Source: Favolaschia claudopus (Eukaryota; Basidiomycota; Agaricomycetes; Agaricales; Mycenaceae). Taken from it: a DNA stretch of 64,000 nt. This document shows, one piece after another, positions 45,575 to 58,357 of the stretch. Both the position numbers and the translations under genes were made by a program. The stretch is from the NCBI GenBank assembly GCA_037176885.1, contig JAWWNJ010000024.1, forward strand, positions 868,001-932,000. Direction: 5' to 3'. Every line of letters starts with the position of its first letter. Within the stretch, counting starts at the first letter, position 1. The notes under the pieces are model-generated. The model searched no databases and was not told the DNA's origin. It was given only the letters and a program-made list of their open reading frames with translations.

Positions 45575-46047
45575 ATGATCCCGCCTGATCCTGATGATTC
45601 CGACAGTCTGTGGCACACGGCTCTTTGGGCGGTATGTATGCTTACGGTTCGATAGTTCTACCTTCTCAAGCCCATCCATCGTATCCCTATGGAAATCCAA
45701 CTCATGTCAAACACCCTGCCGCACGACCCCGTCCTCCATATGACCCCTCTTCCCGCGCATTATTCGAGGATATGGGTTACGACGGCGGGGGCATAAATGG
45801 CGCAACAAGGTGGAGAGATCTTGCAGTGGAGCATCTGTTACCCGTCGACGAGGAGAAGGAGGAAGCAAAACGTGCCATAGAGGCTCGTAAGATGGCAAGT
45901 GGAGCGTCGAATTCGACGGCACCACAGGCAGGTATGGGGCAAGAACAAACTATCGACGAAGACGAGGACGAAGAAAACGACGAAAACGAGAACGAAGAGG
46001 ATGAGGAGGATGAAGACACAGAAGGCGAAGATGAAGAGGAAGGATGA
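45575..46047 (+). CDS. Small acidic-tailed protein, possibly APC15/Mnd2-like
   Basis: Two exons, 45575-45635 and 45671-46047, give 145 residues. An N-terminal SDSLWHTALW, a Pro/His-rich segment, GGINGATRWRDLAVEHLLPV and a Glu/Asp-only tail (about 45 residues) are the main features. A short aromatic N terminus with a long acidic tail is reminiscent of APC15 (Mnd2) subunits of the anaphase-promoting complex, but this is only a resemblance. The donor was set at GTATGC (45636) because it keeps the frame; a stronger GTATGT four bases earlier does not. It is divergently placed 241 bp from the TFIIIC gene. Confidence 0.5.
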
Positions 46048-48799
46048 AACTCGAGGCTTCAATATTCTTGTTATTCCTAAATGTTCACTGAGCTCAAGCG
46101 ATCCGGATTAATCCGGCACACTGTCGGAGGCCTTGCGGGGGCGGTGACAAGGTTGAGAATCCTTTTCCACGCTCATCCGCGAGCACAAAATAAAAATACA
46201 TTGTTTTGGACAGGTGCATATGTTATCACGGGGACCTAGGGTGCGATGCATGGAGTCCATCGACCGCTTCCACACCCCATTGAATTTGGATTCGCGGCTT
46301 GTCAAGCATTCGTCTGGCTCTATTTCGGTCATTGTGATCATGATACTGAGCAGCCACGCAGCAGTCTTGGTGAAGTCCCATGGCGCTCGCGGCCCTGTAA
46401 TCCCGTCTGGGGAATTTTTCGCCTGCGTGGATACGATGGAAGCTCGATGCTTGTTAAGGAACGCAAGAGAAGCCCAACACGGTAAGGCTGACGGAAATTG
46501 CCACGACGGATTTTTCTCGTGCCCCACCTTTTTTCTATTCGCCGAAATATCGAGGATCTTCTGTGAGTTTACAAAGGTTCGAAAAGAGACAAACACTCAA
46601 CAAGTTTGGAATGCAAATCGCAACCATCGTTTCAAGTGATGTAACGTACCTAAAGGTTCCACACTAAACCTTTTTTCAGGAATGACGAGCGGGTGGTGGG
46701 TTTTACTCAAGCAGCCAACACGGTTCATCGACAACTCACTGCTCACAGTTGAAAGTGCTGCCAGTCATTACTCTGAAGTGCATCACGCTCAGACATCGCG
46801 AAGATATCCGTGTTAGACGTGAGTCTTTTTTAAAGATGAAACATGCTCAGAATTTGAGAGCGGTGATCGCTGAGGACGGGGAACAACGGGCTTCGGTGAA
46901 GTATTCCCCAACTCAACAGCAACACGCATTTTTGTTGAATTTTGTGGATCTGGCTTTCTTGATACTACAAGTTACCCGTCGATGCTTCCCGAATGTCATC
47001 GGTAAGAACGGAGAACTCGAATTCAAACTCCGAACCCGCTAACATAGCCGTAGGCGACGATTGAATATTAAACTCGGTGTCAAGAGACAGGGTACGAAAA
47101 TCCATGCGTGAATGTTCGATGTACTGAAGAAAGTATCATACCACGGGTGGCACCGAAAATGTATCGCAATGCATTTTAGGCTTCGAAGAAAAGGTACAGA
47201 CCAAATTCACCGTGTCTATGTACTTGCAACAGTCTCACGAGAAGATGTCTTGCAACAATATCACGAGAAGAACTTCGCAACGGGATGAATTGATGATTCA
47301 CCTAACGGCTTCGCAACGCTACGGCATTCCACAGCGCCCAGCTTCATCAGCTTCATCAAGACGATGCCGATTGAATTTTCTTTCAAACGCACCGACGCGG
47401 CGAAGCTCCGCATTTCCTTTTGATGCGTAAGTCGACTCCAAAGGGAAGGTGCCGAGTTCCGTTTTGAATCCAGAGAAGGTGGGAGATGGGCGTGCAATGA
47501 CGAGTAAGTATTGTCCGCTGTACACTCTACCGACTGTGATACCGAATCCCGACGTCTTCTCGAAGATTAAAGGCAAAGACTCCAGGAGCGCCGTAACCTG
47601 GGGTGCACCAGCTTTAGGCGTGGAACACATCGGATGGAGGACTGGGACTCAGGGAACTCTATCCGCGACGGGCTCTGGTTTGAATAAGAACGAAGCTCGT
47701 AGACTGCCAAGTATACCTACAAACCTTGTTCTCGCTCGAAACCAATTCGAAGCATCTTACGCAGTCGTTGCTCTTCCCCACCGCGCGACGCGATTATTTC
47801 TCCTCACAGGCACTCTAGATCACGGTGCCGAAGCTGCGTCCGCCTCTCAGTGTAAGTTACTAAGTAGTACATTACAGAATTCTGCTCACATGATCGTAAC
47901 GGGGTCAAGATTTCGAAAATTCCAAATGGCGAAAACGGCAAAATGACACCGCTTTGAGCGGCTACTTCGATTTGCAAAAATCATCTGCTGCCGCGGAAGG
48001 TGATCGAAAAAGCTGGCAATGAAATTTGGTACCGCGTCGGTAAGAGTCGGCAAGCCGCCGGAAAATAAATGTGGAGAGTGAAAACGTTAGCTTGTGGTTG
48101 GCTACGGTCAGTTCAATTGCGGGCCTGCGGCTGGAGGAAAGTCAATGATCGTCATACATCTCACGTCGAAAAGGTGATCCGCCTCTTTCAACCATACCGC
48201 TTCCTCATGGTATTTCAGAGGACCCTCATGGAAATGACGTTGAATTCGGGGTTTTGTCAGTGATTTAACAAAGAATTGTGGAAGGACAAAGAAAGTAAAA
48301 TTCACATGCATGGTCATTTTCCAACAGGTAGTCAATAATGATAAGGTCGAGGTGCCCGCCTGTCTCCGCCCGTTCGGTTGCGAATGTTTGCAGAGAAAAC
48401 CCAAATATGGTAATGACCTGGGAGTCAAACGAGCACGTGGAACGCATCAAGGAACGAGGTTCGCTTGATTATTTTTGGAATAGCGCGTCGCGTTTCGATT
48501 CGCGAGTCGGGAATCACTATATACGAGTCCAATGACGCCGAAAAGACTCGGAAAGCACATCCACCGGGGAAAAACGAAAGTCTATTGGGTGTAAAAAGGT
48601 AAACGAAAGCAGGGTTGATAGCAGGAGACACAGTCGGACTATGCTACAGTTTTTTAGAATTACGAATAAACAGAGGGGCGTTACAAGGTCCAACGAGTGG
48701 TTTTGATTATGAGCGAAACCGTAGCGTGAGCAGGTGATATTGATGACATCTGAGAAGAAGTTTGAGACAAAGGTAAAACGGCTGAGCAGGGTCTCAAAC
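46048..48799. other. 2.75 kb without a supported gene
   Basis: Overlapping sense and antisense frames (46108-46596 minus, 46214-46639 plus, 47449-47946 plus) carry no motif I know. The plus frame 47449-47946 has fairly even amino-acid composition and could be an exon of a lineage-specific gene, but no start or partner exon could be fixed. Confidence 0.4.
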
Positions 48800-49280
48800 C
48801 TATTGACAAGAAAGAAAATAGGCCGACAAAGCAGGGAGGTCGTTGGAAGTGGCCTCAGTATAACCCTGGCGACGGGCGCCACTGTGCTTGAACGCGACGA
48901 CGTTGCCAAAGAACGGTTTTGACGCAGCCCCCGACGTAATGTGGTAGATGGCACGGTTGATAGGCGACGCTTTGCTTAGCGCTGTCGGAGAATAAAATAT
49001 GTGCAGGGGAAAGCGAAGAGGTTCCCCGTTGAGGCCTTGCGTGAGCACGACATTGTTCGGCGGCGCGTCGAAGTAAGCTTGGAGCATGGGAATCGGACAG
49101 ACACCATGTGAGGGGCGCTGTGGTGGGCGGCATTTGACGGTAATGATCCTGGGTCGGTCTAAGACGAGATTAGCGCGCAAGACGCGTCGCCCTTGTATTG
49201 CACCCACCTTCATCTGCCAGAAAAAGTATTGCGCTCACAGAAATGTATTCTGGCTCTGCCGGTGGAGGCGTCGCGATCAT
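48800..49280 (-). CDS. Conserved-looking small protein of unknown function
   Basis: Two exons, 49280-49208 and 49158-48800, encode 143 residues: start MIATPPPAEPEYISVSAILF, then DRPRIITVKCRPPQRPSHGV, CPIPMLQAYFDAPPNNVVLT, GEPLRFPLHIFYSPTALSKA, INRAIYHITSGAASKPFFGN and the end PALSAYFLSC. Composition, a clean 49-bp GT..AG intron and phase match make it convincing as a gene. No signal peptide or membrane helix. I do not recognise the family. Start is the only ATG in frame before the intron. Confidence 0.65.
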
Positions 49281-49856
49281 GTTGGAACCATACTGAACAC
49301 ATGCTGAATGACAGTGCGCCCGATGTTGTGGCCAGTCCTAAATGATCATTGAAGTCGGGGGCATGAAATGAATGTTCATACGCACGCTACGCATATGCTC
49401 CGGCGAACAGTACCACGCGTTTTGGCAGCGACTACACCACAGCGAAGTGGCGCGGTTGCAGACGGCGCAAGGATGGTTTAAGGAAGGGTGCGGCATCAGG
49501 GAGACGCGCCGTTGAGGGATTGTGAATACAGAGAGAAGGAGAAGGTCGCTAAAATACAGCTGGGGTTGAGAAAGGGCGGATCCTTGCAGCCTTGCTTTAT
49601 ATGTGTCGGGATGAAACCGTCGAAGAAGGAAATATCATGACACCGGCGCAGAAGAAAGTTGAGCTGAGAAAGAACCGATCAAGGATGAAACTACGAGGGT
49701 GGGGGTGGGTCCCAGGCACCACCATAATGGGAGGAAAAATAGCGGAAGGAAGAACCGTGGAAAGTCAATCGGTAGAGTTTGCTAAGCAGCATCGGGATCA
49801 GAGATGATTCAAGTTTGGCGCATCTCCGCCAAGTGTGTCCGACGCCGTCACGCCGT

Positions 49857-50400
49857 TTACCAAATCAAACTGCCGGCTTGACCTGGTTTGACTGACTCGC
49901 TTGAACCAGCGCGCCATGGAATACGTGGGAGATGGACATGGAAGAGATCGAAGGGGGTCCCAATATTCAGTTCACCTTGCATTTCGCTTTGACCAGTCAG
50001 ATGCAATTTTTCGGGGTGGTTGGATTGACTAAAAAGAGGGGGCGATCTTAATGATATGATGAGCGCTAACCTTCGGTCAAGCATGAATTTTGCCTTGTTC
50101 AGCATAGTCGAAAAATAGGGACCTACCGAAGCTTCGATGCTGGAGATCAGATGATGGGCCGCCTTGTGGTCAATGTGGTACCTCCGATAAACTCTGGAAA
50201 AATCCAGGCAGGCGACCGCAAGGCAGACAAAGGAGTCTGACAGACAGTCTCTTTTTTCGGCGGCTGGATGTTTACGTGTAAGTTCGAAGTTCTCAACTCA
50301 ACCTTAAACTGATGCTTCTGCTGATCGTGGAGGAGATGATGCGCTATGGAACCCAATATATCCGTCTCTTCGTCCATTTCGGTCTTTGACGATCCCATTG
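49857..50400 (-). CDS. Possible small gene, model uncertain
   Basis: Minus-strand frames in order read MGSSKTEMDEETDILGSIAH followed by HLLHDQQKHQFK, then YRRYHIDHKAAHHLISSIEA, then LNKAKFMLDRRLALIISLRS. They look like consecutive exons of one helical protein separated by about 50-110 bp, but I could not make the splice phases agree at the first junction. No family recognised. Confidence 0.3.
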
Positions 50401-50757
50401 TGCAAATGTAGTGCACCTTGCAGTAAACTGACCTGCATATTTATACCCTTGTAGACCCTTGTGCATCCAAGTCTTCCACCGTTTTCTATCATCTCAATCT
50501 ACATCGGCCTCATGCTGTGATACAAAGTCGTCCTCGTCGCCTCCATTCCTTCTCGAAAAGTTACTGGCGCCTCCCGGATTTGTTCCTGCGAATCAACGCG
50601 ATCATGGCTCTCTTGCCTGTTTTTTTAGAGTTTTGTTCGTTGGGCACTGGAAGCAAAAGAGATGCCGAACGCGGAACATTGATCTACCCGAAAATGGCAA
50701 TTGAATGATGGGATGATTGTGACACCGTGACCACCGTCGACGTTGACCTCGCCCATA
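50401..50757. other. Intergenic upstream of the Y14 gene
   Basis: No gene supported; contains the promoter of the Y14 gene. The stretch 49281-49856 on the other side of the uncertain small gene is also empty. Confidence 0.4.
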
Positions 50758-51458
50758 ATGTCTGACGATGAGATGAATATTGACGATGGTATGCTACATT
50801 TACACTCACTTCAGACTAGCTAACAAAGTTATGCTTCAGTGGCTTCCGGAGGAGTTGTGAAAAGACGCGGTAGAGGCTTCCAAAATACTGGTGTGTGTCA
50901 ATTTCATTGCACATTCTTCTGACCCCCGACGACGCTTGGTTAGGCGGGAATGACGGGACCATTACCACGGAGCCCACATACGACCGGGTGGAGTCCTCAC
51001 ATGTAAAGGACGCCGATACCCGTGCCGCACGATGCAAGTCTCTTTCGAGATCCACATACACAGTTACTTATGCTCGTTGGCAGCTGTAGAAGGGTGGATT
51101 GTCCTCGTCACAAATGTGCACGAGGAAGCAACAGAGGAAGATGTCACCGACAAGTTTGCCGAGTTTGGGGAAATAAAAAACTTGCATCTCAATCTGGATC
51201 GGAGAACAGGTTATGTCAAGGTGCGGAGACTTCTCATCTGAGACCATAACTATCTTAATTTCGGGCACGCAGGGATACGCCTTGGTGGAATATGAAACAA
51301 TGAATGAAGCCCAGCGCGCCATTGACGGAGCTTCGGGGACGACACTATTGGAGCAAGCGATACAATGCGACTTTGCTTTTGTCCGACCGCCTCCGAGTGG
51401 CCCGAAGAAAGGGAGAGGTCCCCGTGGGCGTAGCGCGAGCCCCAGCCGTCGCCGATGA
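50758..51458 (+). CDS. Y14/RBM8A exon-junction-complex RNA-binding protein
   Basis: Exons 50758-50788, 50840-50890, 50944-51033, 51084-51220 and 51273-51458 give 164 residues. One RRM is complete: [60 protein letters not shown], ending with [11 protein letters not shown]. It is followed by an Arg/Ser tail, [14 protein letters not shown]. Wording is nearly the same as animal Y14, which with Mago forms the core of the exon junction complex deposited on spliced mRNA in the nucleus. Intron 3 has a GC donor (GCAAGT at 51034); the alternative readings do not give a continuous RRM. The start is the first ATG, giving [10 protein letters not shown]. Confidence 0.92.
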
Positions 51459-51587
51459 ATTTGTAGATTTTCTGTATTAGCTAGTGCACTGCGATATACA
51501 CCCACTTGGCATTGGGCCGGCCCTCAAGGGTTGGATATTCTCACGCTGACGCTGAGTTGACACCAGTAGCCTCTATCACAAATCCCA

Positions 51588-52618
51588 ATGCCTCGAGCAG
51601 CCTCCGACTCGTCTGCTGCAAGCGACGCGGACAAGAGAAAGAAAAAGGCGTCCCCTTCCAAGTCGAAGAAGGATGAGTCGGAGGTCGAGGATAGCGAGCC
51701 TCAACAGAGTGGCGAAGAAGATGGGGAGGAAGACGAGGGCGAGTACGAGATTGAGGATATTCTTGAGGCCAGAAAGGGCCAATTTGAGAAGGTATGCCGC
51801 TCCCTTTCACAATTGGCCCAAGAAACGCGTCTCAGACTCGATATTCGTTGTGCAGCACAAGTTTGGGTACCACGTTAGTTGGAAAGGCTACGGCCCCGAG
51901 CACAATAGCTGGGTAACCGAAGAAGACGCCGGGTATGTGGTTAGGGAGTGCAACATTATACACGGCTCACGTCTGTTTGTTTCATGAAGAAACGCGCAAG
52001 ATCTCATTGAAGCGTTCTGGAAAGCACGCGGCGGTAAACCCTCAGAGTCGCCCAAGAAAACTGAAACCAAACGCGCGCCGCGCAAGTCTGTTATACAAGA
52101 CATCTCTGATGACGACGAGTCCGCAGCCAAAGTTAAGAAGCGTGGGCGCAAGTCGACCTCTGAAAAGCCTGCCGACAAAGATGATGAGGACCGTCCAACG
52201 AAGAGACCACGAAAGGCCAATGAAAAGAAATCTGTCGCGGCATCCGCACGCAAAACGTCGGAAGAGCCTATGGAGGAGGACGTTGGGAATATGGAGAACC
52301 ATATGCAAGTACCAACGTGGGACCAACTCATAAAGCAGATCGACACCGTCGAACGCGTCGACAATACTCTCTATGTTTACTTTACGCTGTACGCGTCCCT
52401 GTCTTCTTCCTATCTTCCTATGTTTGGTTCGCTGAACGGTGTGAACAGGAATACTGGTGAACGCGTCCGAGAAGCATCTGGTCTTTGTGCAGATAAATTT
52501 CCTAGAAAGGTGCGCACCGACCCAAGCTTGAGTCCTTGCGTCTGACGAACCGTCGACCAACTAGCTCATCGAATTCTATGAGGCCAATCTCCGCTGGAAG
52601 GAATCCCCCAACCACTAA
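51588..52618 (+). CDS. HP1-type protein, chromodomain plus chromoshadow
   Basis: Exons 51588-51791, 51856-51932, 51990-52388, 52449-52509 and 52565-52618 give 264 residues. After an acidic N-terminal region comes a chromodomain: YEIEDILEARKG, then FGYHVSWKGYGPEHNSW, with the aromatic residues Tyr, Trp and Tyr expected to cage methylated H3K9. A basic, disordered hinge follows (KKRGRKSTSEKPADKDDEDR and similar). The C-terminal chromoshadow domain reads WDQLIKQIDTVERVDNTLYV, LNTGERVREASGLCADKFP and LIEFYEANLRWKE and would mediate dimerisation. It should act in heterochromatin silencing, as Swi6 or HP1. All splice phases agree. The neighbouring Y14 gene is co-oriented, 130 bp upstream. Confidence 0.92.
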
Positions 52619-55123
52619 CTGATCCGTCTCGTCCATTCTACTCGTAACTCTATTCGCACTGCACATATCTTCTATTCATTTCTTGCGACTGTCGCGCTAT
52701 GCATTTGATTTAGAGAGGAGGATTTCTCATCGACACCGGACACAATTGTCATCTTTACAGCGACCGACCTTTTTGTTCATAGGTTTTACAGAGAAAAATC
52801 TAAATCCGTGACTTACGAACGATAACATGACCTGTTTGACCTTCGCGGAACAACGTATTCCGGACTCGAAACATTCGGGGATGGGAACCGTGTTACGGTG
52901 TGGCGTATAGGCAAAGGTCCCCGTCATCACCAAGTCATCACTGGCCAAAACGCAGGGGTTGGGCCACTACACGCTTCAAATCCCGCAGCACTAATCTCGG
53001 CCCACCGACTCGACTAATTCAGCCCTTTCTATTATTTATGTGGCCGTGGCACTGATCTTCCGCCAGAAAATGAAGTAGATCTCGAAGTCATTCGAGGTCC
53101 GCCGTTTATCGCGGGAAACCGACGCCCACAACCGGAACCGACGTCGATGACACCACACTGCCCGCCTTCATCACTCATGAACTCTCGCACGGAATTGGAA
53201 ATCTCTCATTCAGTTTTGCGTACGTGTCGCAGTAGGCAGGCACCACCCCGCCACATGGGAAGTAGCCGGGTTACCATGCAAAGCCAATTTCAGCCTCCAA
53301 GAAACCTGAGAAGGCGGGAAAACTCACTCGCGAAAAAAGATTTGTCCGTGTCCGTGTCGTAACTTGGTGGTAATCCGTTACGGGACCCAGTTGTTTTGTC
53401 GTTTGGAAGGCTAATGCACCCTCGCGTACCTAATTTTGCACGATTGACACTATGTGGGTCCTGCGCCAAGGTTTTTTGCTTTTTTCATTGCGACGCTTCG
53501 CACCTGCTTGGTGTTGTCTAACGTCGGCGGAACAGTACTGTATGTATGTTACAGTCGACTGCGGAATCTCCTCATGAGTTGTAAATCATACTTCGCTATA
53601 GGCTGAACCGCTGAATTTTGGGTCCACAGTACTCTAGGTACGTGATCATGGCCACGCGAGCTCGGATAGAAAGACGGAAGCTCTTCGGCTAACTGAGCGC
53701 GCAAAATATGCACTTACATACAAAACAGAAGTGATGTCAGACCCGTTCGAACGACCTACGGACCCTTCCGAGTCAACCATACTTTTGCGGCCGATGGACG
53801 GTTATTCGAATTCAACAACCCTGCTGACCTCCACAGCCTCTCAGCTCCTCTCAGTCGCCACCGGATAATTTGGATATGGATTCGTTAGGATTCGTTACCA
53901 ATCGCGTAGAGTCGCCTAGTATCGCTAGGAAGTTCGGGGCGATCCACCAGTGGCAGCCACGCGAGTTTACGAGCATTTACGACAAAACTGACATAACTAG
54001 GACAGGGTTTGTTGATCTTACAAGGCGTTGTAGGCTCCAACTCTAAGATCCGTCGGAGTAAGTATCCATTCCAGGTAACTCACACCAGGGTCCAGCAGGA
54101 TTCGGCACTGTCCAGCAGCCAAACGAGGTAGAACGGGCGTAAAGGGAGCCAACAAACGGACAAAGAACTCGGTTACTTGGAGGGTGATCCTGAGAAACAG
54201 CAATGACTCAAAAATGGTGAAAACGGCAGCCCAAGTATCCCGTAGATGACCAGCTTGGACATCGGAGCTTCTCCGTCTAACATTTTTTTTGTTTTCATGA
54301 TCTTCGAAGGGCTAGCCCAATAGTATTCTAGCCGTAGCAGCGGTGTCCGATTTCAAGAATGTAGAGTTAAAGAGTGTTCAGTAGTCGCATGATAGGGTGG
54401 GGCGAATAGCCTTTTGCTCCAGTCACGGTGTTCAAGAGTGGCGCAGTTGAAAACAAATCGCAGATGATGCGACTGACATAAAACGAGCTGGGTTGGACGG
54501 GGACAGCGGGCGACAATGACAGTGACTTGGACAAAGCGATCCAATCTTCTTATTGTTACGTCTGCCGCCGGTGAAAAAAGCGGATACGGCGGAACCAGGG
54601 TATGGGACAGCCAGCGGCCAAAGTAATTGAATACGAAGTTGACCGAAGGTGGAGAATTGTTGGAGAAATCCCGCGTCCAGGATGCCAGAAATTTGGTTTG
54701 CCTGGCTATGGTCATCGGGCAAACGGCGCCAACCTGCTTCCGGAATCTGGCAGTGGTCTGGCGAGAGCAATAGATTTTCACGTTGGCATTCCAAAGAGTT
54801 GCCGTCTCCGCGATTGACCTTTGCTGAATCCCGGCGCTTGGGTCTGAAAATTCTCAGCAAGTACCGAAGCTTTGAGAGAGAGAGAGGGATAGAAAGAATA
54901 GAAAGAACTGTATATGTATATACACGACTTGACCATAGAGTACGATGATAATCGACAACGCAGACGGCAGCACGAGATGGGGGGCATGTAACAGACCAAT
55001 GAGGAGAGAAGGAAAGGAAAGCGAATAAGTTAGAATAACATCAACGCAGGAACAACTCTCCTGAACCAATGAGCAACATTCCTCACAATGGGTGCAGACA
55101 TGTATAGTCCTGGCTCACACCCA
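52619..55123. other. 2.5 kb without a supported gene
   Basis: Only short frames. A GA-rich run occurs near 54875-54905. No repeat shared with the rest of the window, and no tRNA with complete arms, was found. Confidence 0.4.
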
Positions 55124-58100
55124 TCACAGCTCCTCATGCGCCTCCGCCATCCTCACCGCCTCCTCCACCTGCTCCGCACTCTTCCCAATGATGACCTGCG
55201 CCGGGTCCACGATCTCCGGCTCGCTGACAGGCGGAACAGGAAGGATCGACACTTCTGGGTCTTTTACCTCTGCCTCGCTCTCCGTTTCTTGCGACACAGG
55301 TTCAGGCACGTCTTCTGTCGTCGGCACTTCCTTCACAGACTCAGGCTGAGCCGTGAAGGACTGCCTCGCCTGTTCCTTCAGCGCCTCGATTCGCACAATA
55401 AGCTCGTTAACGAGCGTGGTCAGCGAGGTCTGCAGCTCGTCCAGGCGAACGAGGAACGGGTCCACTGGCGGGTGTTCATGTGTCCCTCCCTGAATGGCAG
55501 AGGCCGTAGCTTGGAAGTTCTCGCCAACTACGATCAAAGAAAAACGTCGTCAATAGAGAGTTAATAGAAAATAAATAGAAAAAAGGAGAAAGAGAGAAGA
55601 TAATGCTCACCCTTGGCCAACTTGTGATACACCTCCCAATCCTTATAAGTCACATCATCCAACCAGCTCAACTCAAGCCCCACATCACCCTGAGCCTGAC
55701 TACACGCATTCTTCACATCCTGTATAATATTCATCCCCCTCTCCACCTCCTCCGCCTTTTCCTCCGCATGGAACGTCTGCAACACCAACTGCGCCTGGGA
55801 AATACTCTCGCCAAGTTTCAACTCCACCTTGCTAACGACCGTATCGAAGCGATCAAGCCGCTCTTGTGCGTTCCCCTTCCCAACCTTAATATCCTTCTTC
55901 AAATACGACTCCAATCCCGCGACCATCCTGTCCCCCTCCTTCCTCGCATTCGGCACCGCCGCGCCCACCTCCGTCCGAGGATCGTCCATCTTGCTGACTG
56001 CCTTCTTCCTCACCCCCACAAGCACCCTCCTCAACTCCTTCTCCTGCTCCTTCACCAATTCATCCAAGAACGTGAAACTCTTGGCCATACGGCCCTCCAG
56101 ATCCGCGCGCTTGTCCCGCGTATTCCGCACCTTAGCCTCGGTTTGCTCTTTCGCTTGTTGAGCTTGCAGGGCCTCAATCTCCTCGGGTGTGAGCTCGATG
56201 TCTTCGTCGGCGTCGGGTGGGATGTCGGAGATGAACTGCGAGTCGTCGACGAACATGTCGTCTGATAAGCCGATGTCGTCAAGGAAGCCAGAGAGATCCG
56301 AATCGTCTTCCTCGACTGGAGGTTCAACTTCGGCAAGAATTTCTTCGACGACGGGGGTTTCCATGCCGTGTGCCGACTGAGAAGCGATAGAGGCGGCAGC
56401 GGAGAGTTCTTCTATTGTGTTTTCATCCACGGCGATTGCTGCACTTGGGCTGGGAGCGACAGAGGAAGAGCTGGTGGTCTCAACAGGAGCGGAGCTGGTG
56501 GCCTGAACAGCAGAATTAACCTCCGCCAGAATCTCCTCAACAACAGGAGATTTCCTCGCCCGCGCCGACTCGACTGCAATCGAGGCAGCAGAAAGCGCTG
56601 CCAGGATCTCTTCCTTGTTCTCCGGGTCGACGGTATAGGAGGGGGGCTCGTCTGTGGTCGCAGATGCAGAACTTGCAACTGGCACATCAGAGGATGCTTC
56701 GGCGGGAGGGACGACGGGGGAGGCTTCAGCAGGAACAGGCAAAGACGAGGACGAGGGGGAGACTTCGACGGCGGTGCTCGGAGTCGGCACCGGCACCTCC
56801 TCCTCCGCAGACGGCGCAACGGACGACGGAGCCTCAACCGGCGTCACCTCGACATCAACCTGGACACTCGTCTCGCTAGACACCGGCGTCGTCTTCTCAT
56901 CCGAACTGGCCACAGTCGACTCCGGCTCCTTGATCGGAACAGGGATTGCTTCCCCAGTCGGACTACCCACCGGTCCCGCCCCACTCAGCTCCAATACCTT
57001 GTCCCAGATCCGCACAACATGCGGGTCGACGTAGGCCCGCCGTGCAGCACCAGCCTTCTCCGCTACGACGACGTAGAGGGTGATGACATGCGGTTGCACG
57101 GTACGATATCCCTTGATGACATACGGCCGGCTGAGCGCGTACGCGTCAGAAATAAACGGCGCGACGCGCGTGGAGTAGGTCTTGTGCAATACGAACGCAG
57201 CATGCTCAAAGTTACGCTGCGCAGTGGCCAAGTGGGGTGTGACACGTTCGACATGTGGCGCGATGTGTTTCCGATATTGTGGTAGAACATGTTTGTTGTA
57301 TTGCGGAAGGATATGTTTTCGGTATTGTGGAGCGACGTAGGTGTGGAATGCGGGGACGAGGGTGCGGTCCCAGGCAGCGCGTTTAGCGTATTTGACGTAA
57401 GGAGCAGACTTTTGGAAGGCTGGTCGGAGGACGGTTTGTTGGACGTGTTGAGCTTTTTCGACGTAGGGAGCTACTGAGGGGTGCTCTAGGGTGCGATATA
57501 TCGGAGGGAGGATGTAGGGCTCTAGGACGTGAATTCGATATTGAGAGAGGGATCGGCAGATGGGATTGGAGAGGGTTGAGTCTCGGGGACAGGTTGTGAA
57601 GGCGTAGAGGGCAAACAAGGAAAGAGATAGGTAGACCAGTCGGTCAAGCCAGCTACTTGATGGCTGTAGCATGGTCAGTAAGGATTGAGAGCAGATGTAA
57701 GATAAGTCTCGGAATGCAGTGACGCGACAAACTCCGGGCAGCCAGATTGAACCCAAAAACGAGCTACGGCGAGTCACACCAGACACACGTCGACCAGAGT
57801 CGCGAAAGCGAACACTTGGTTTGATTCAGCACGTCGAGTTGTGTCTCAGACCTCCCCACAAGGCACAAATGGTATCGTTGCGCAAACTTTTCACTCGCGT
57901 GCGCGATCTACCGCGTCAAAGACACGCGAACACGAACACAGCGCGTGCCCCGTCTTGCCCCAACTCTATCCGCGCCACATCCGCCCAAAGCAAGCAAAAA
58001 GACGAGCTGACCTTTGTCTTCTTATGTTGTTTGTTTTTATGTTTAGACTTTGAATGCGACTTTGGCGACGCTGTTGTAGCAGCCGGAGCCTTTTGAGAGT

Positions 58101-58295
58101 CCTCGTGAATAATAGAAACACCAATTATCCAGTGAAACTAACATTCTTCGCGGTCGCGGCAGAGTCTTTGTCGGATTCAGTTGCTAATGATGATGAGGGT
58201 GGTTTCGGTTTTGCTGCTCTCGGTACAGCTTGTGTTGAATTTGACCTTGACCCAGGCGGCACCGGTGCCACTGGGGCTTTGCGAGTTGCGACCAT
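55124..58295 (-). CDS. Large membrane-anchored coiled/repeat protein, unknown function
   Basis: Proposed exons are 58295-58143, 58089-58012, 57663-55611 and 55527-55124, giving 895 residues. The N terminus is basic (SKSKHKNKQHKKTK), followed by one hydrophobic helix (WLDRLVYLSLSLFALYAF). About 200 residues then repeat a short motif of the type P.Y.KHV/ILPQY (HILPQYNKHVLPQYRKHIAP). A long Ser/Pro/Glu/Val-rich region contains the sequence VVEEILAEV twice. The C-terminal part is helical and charged (KELRRVLVGVRKKAVSKMDD and others). I do not recognise a named family. An alternative start at 57672 (MLQPSSSWLDRL) avoids a 348-bp intron; I prefer the upstream start because both extra exons are in phase and the basic N terminus precedes the helix. 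Probably an ER or nuclear-envelope protein. Confidence 0.65.
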
Positions 58296-58357
58296 TTGGG
58301 GTGGTCGAAGTGAAAGAGAAAGCTAAGGAGGGACAGCAGTTGGCGCGAATGATGGTA

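Noticed and set aside
46108..46639. Overlapping sense/antisense ORFs of 140-160 codons
   Set aside because: Neither strand shows a family or splice structure that favours it.
52900..53000. Possible tRNA 3' half (CTTCAAATCCCGC)
   Set aside because: No complementary acceptor stem upstream and no cloverleaf.
56368..57285. 305-codon plus-strand ORF
   Set aside because: Arg/Gly-rich shadow of the large minus-strand gene 55124-58295.
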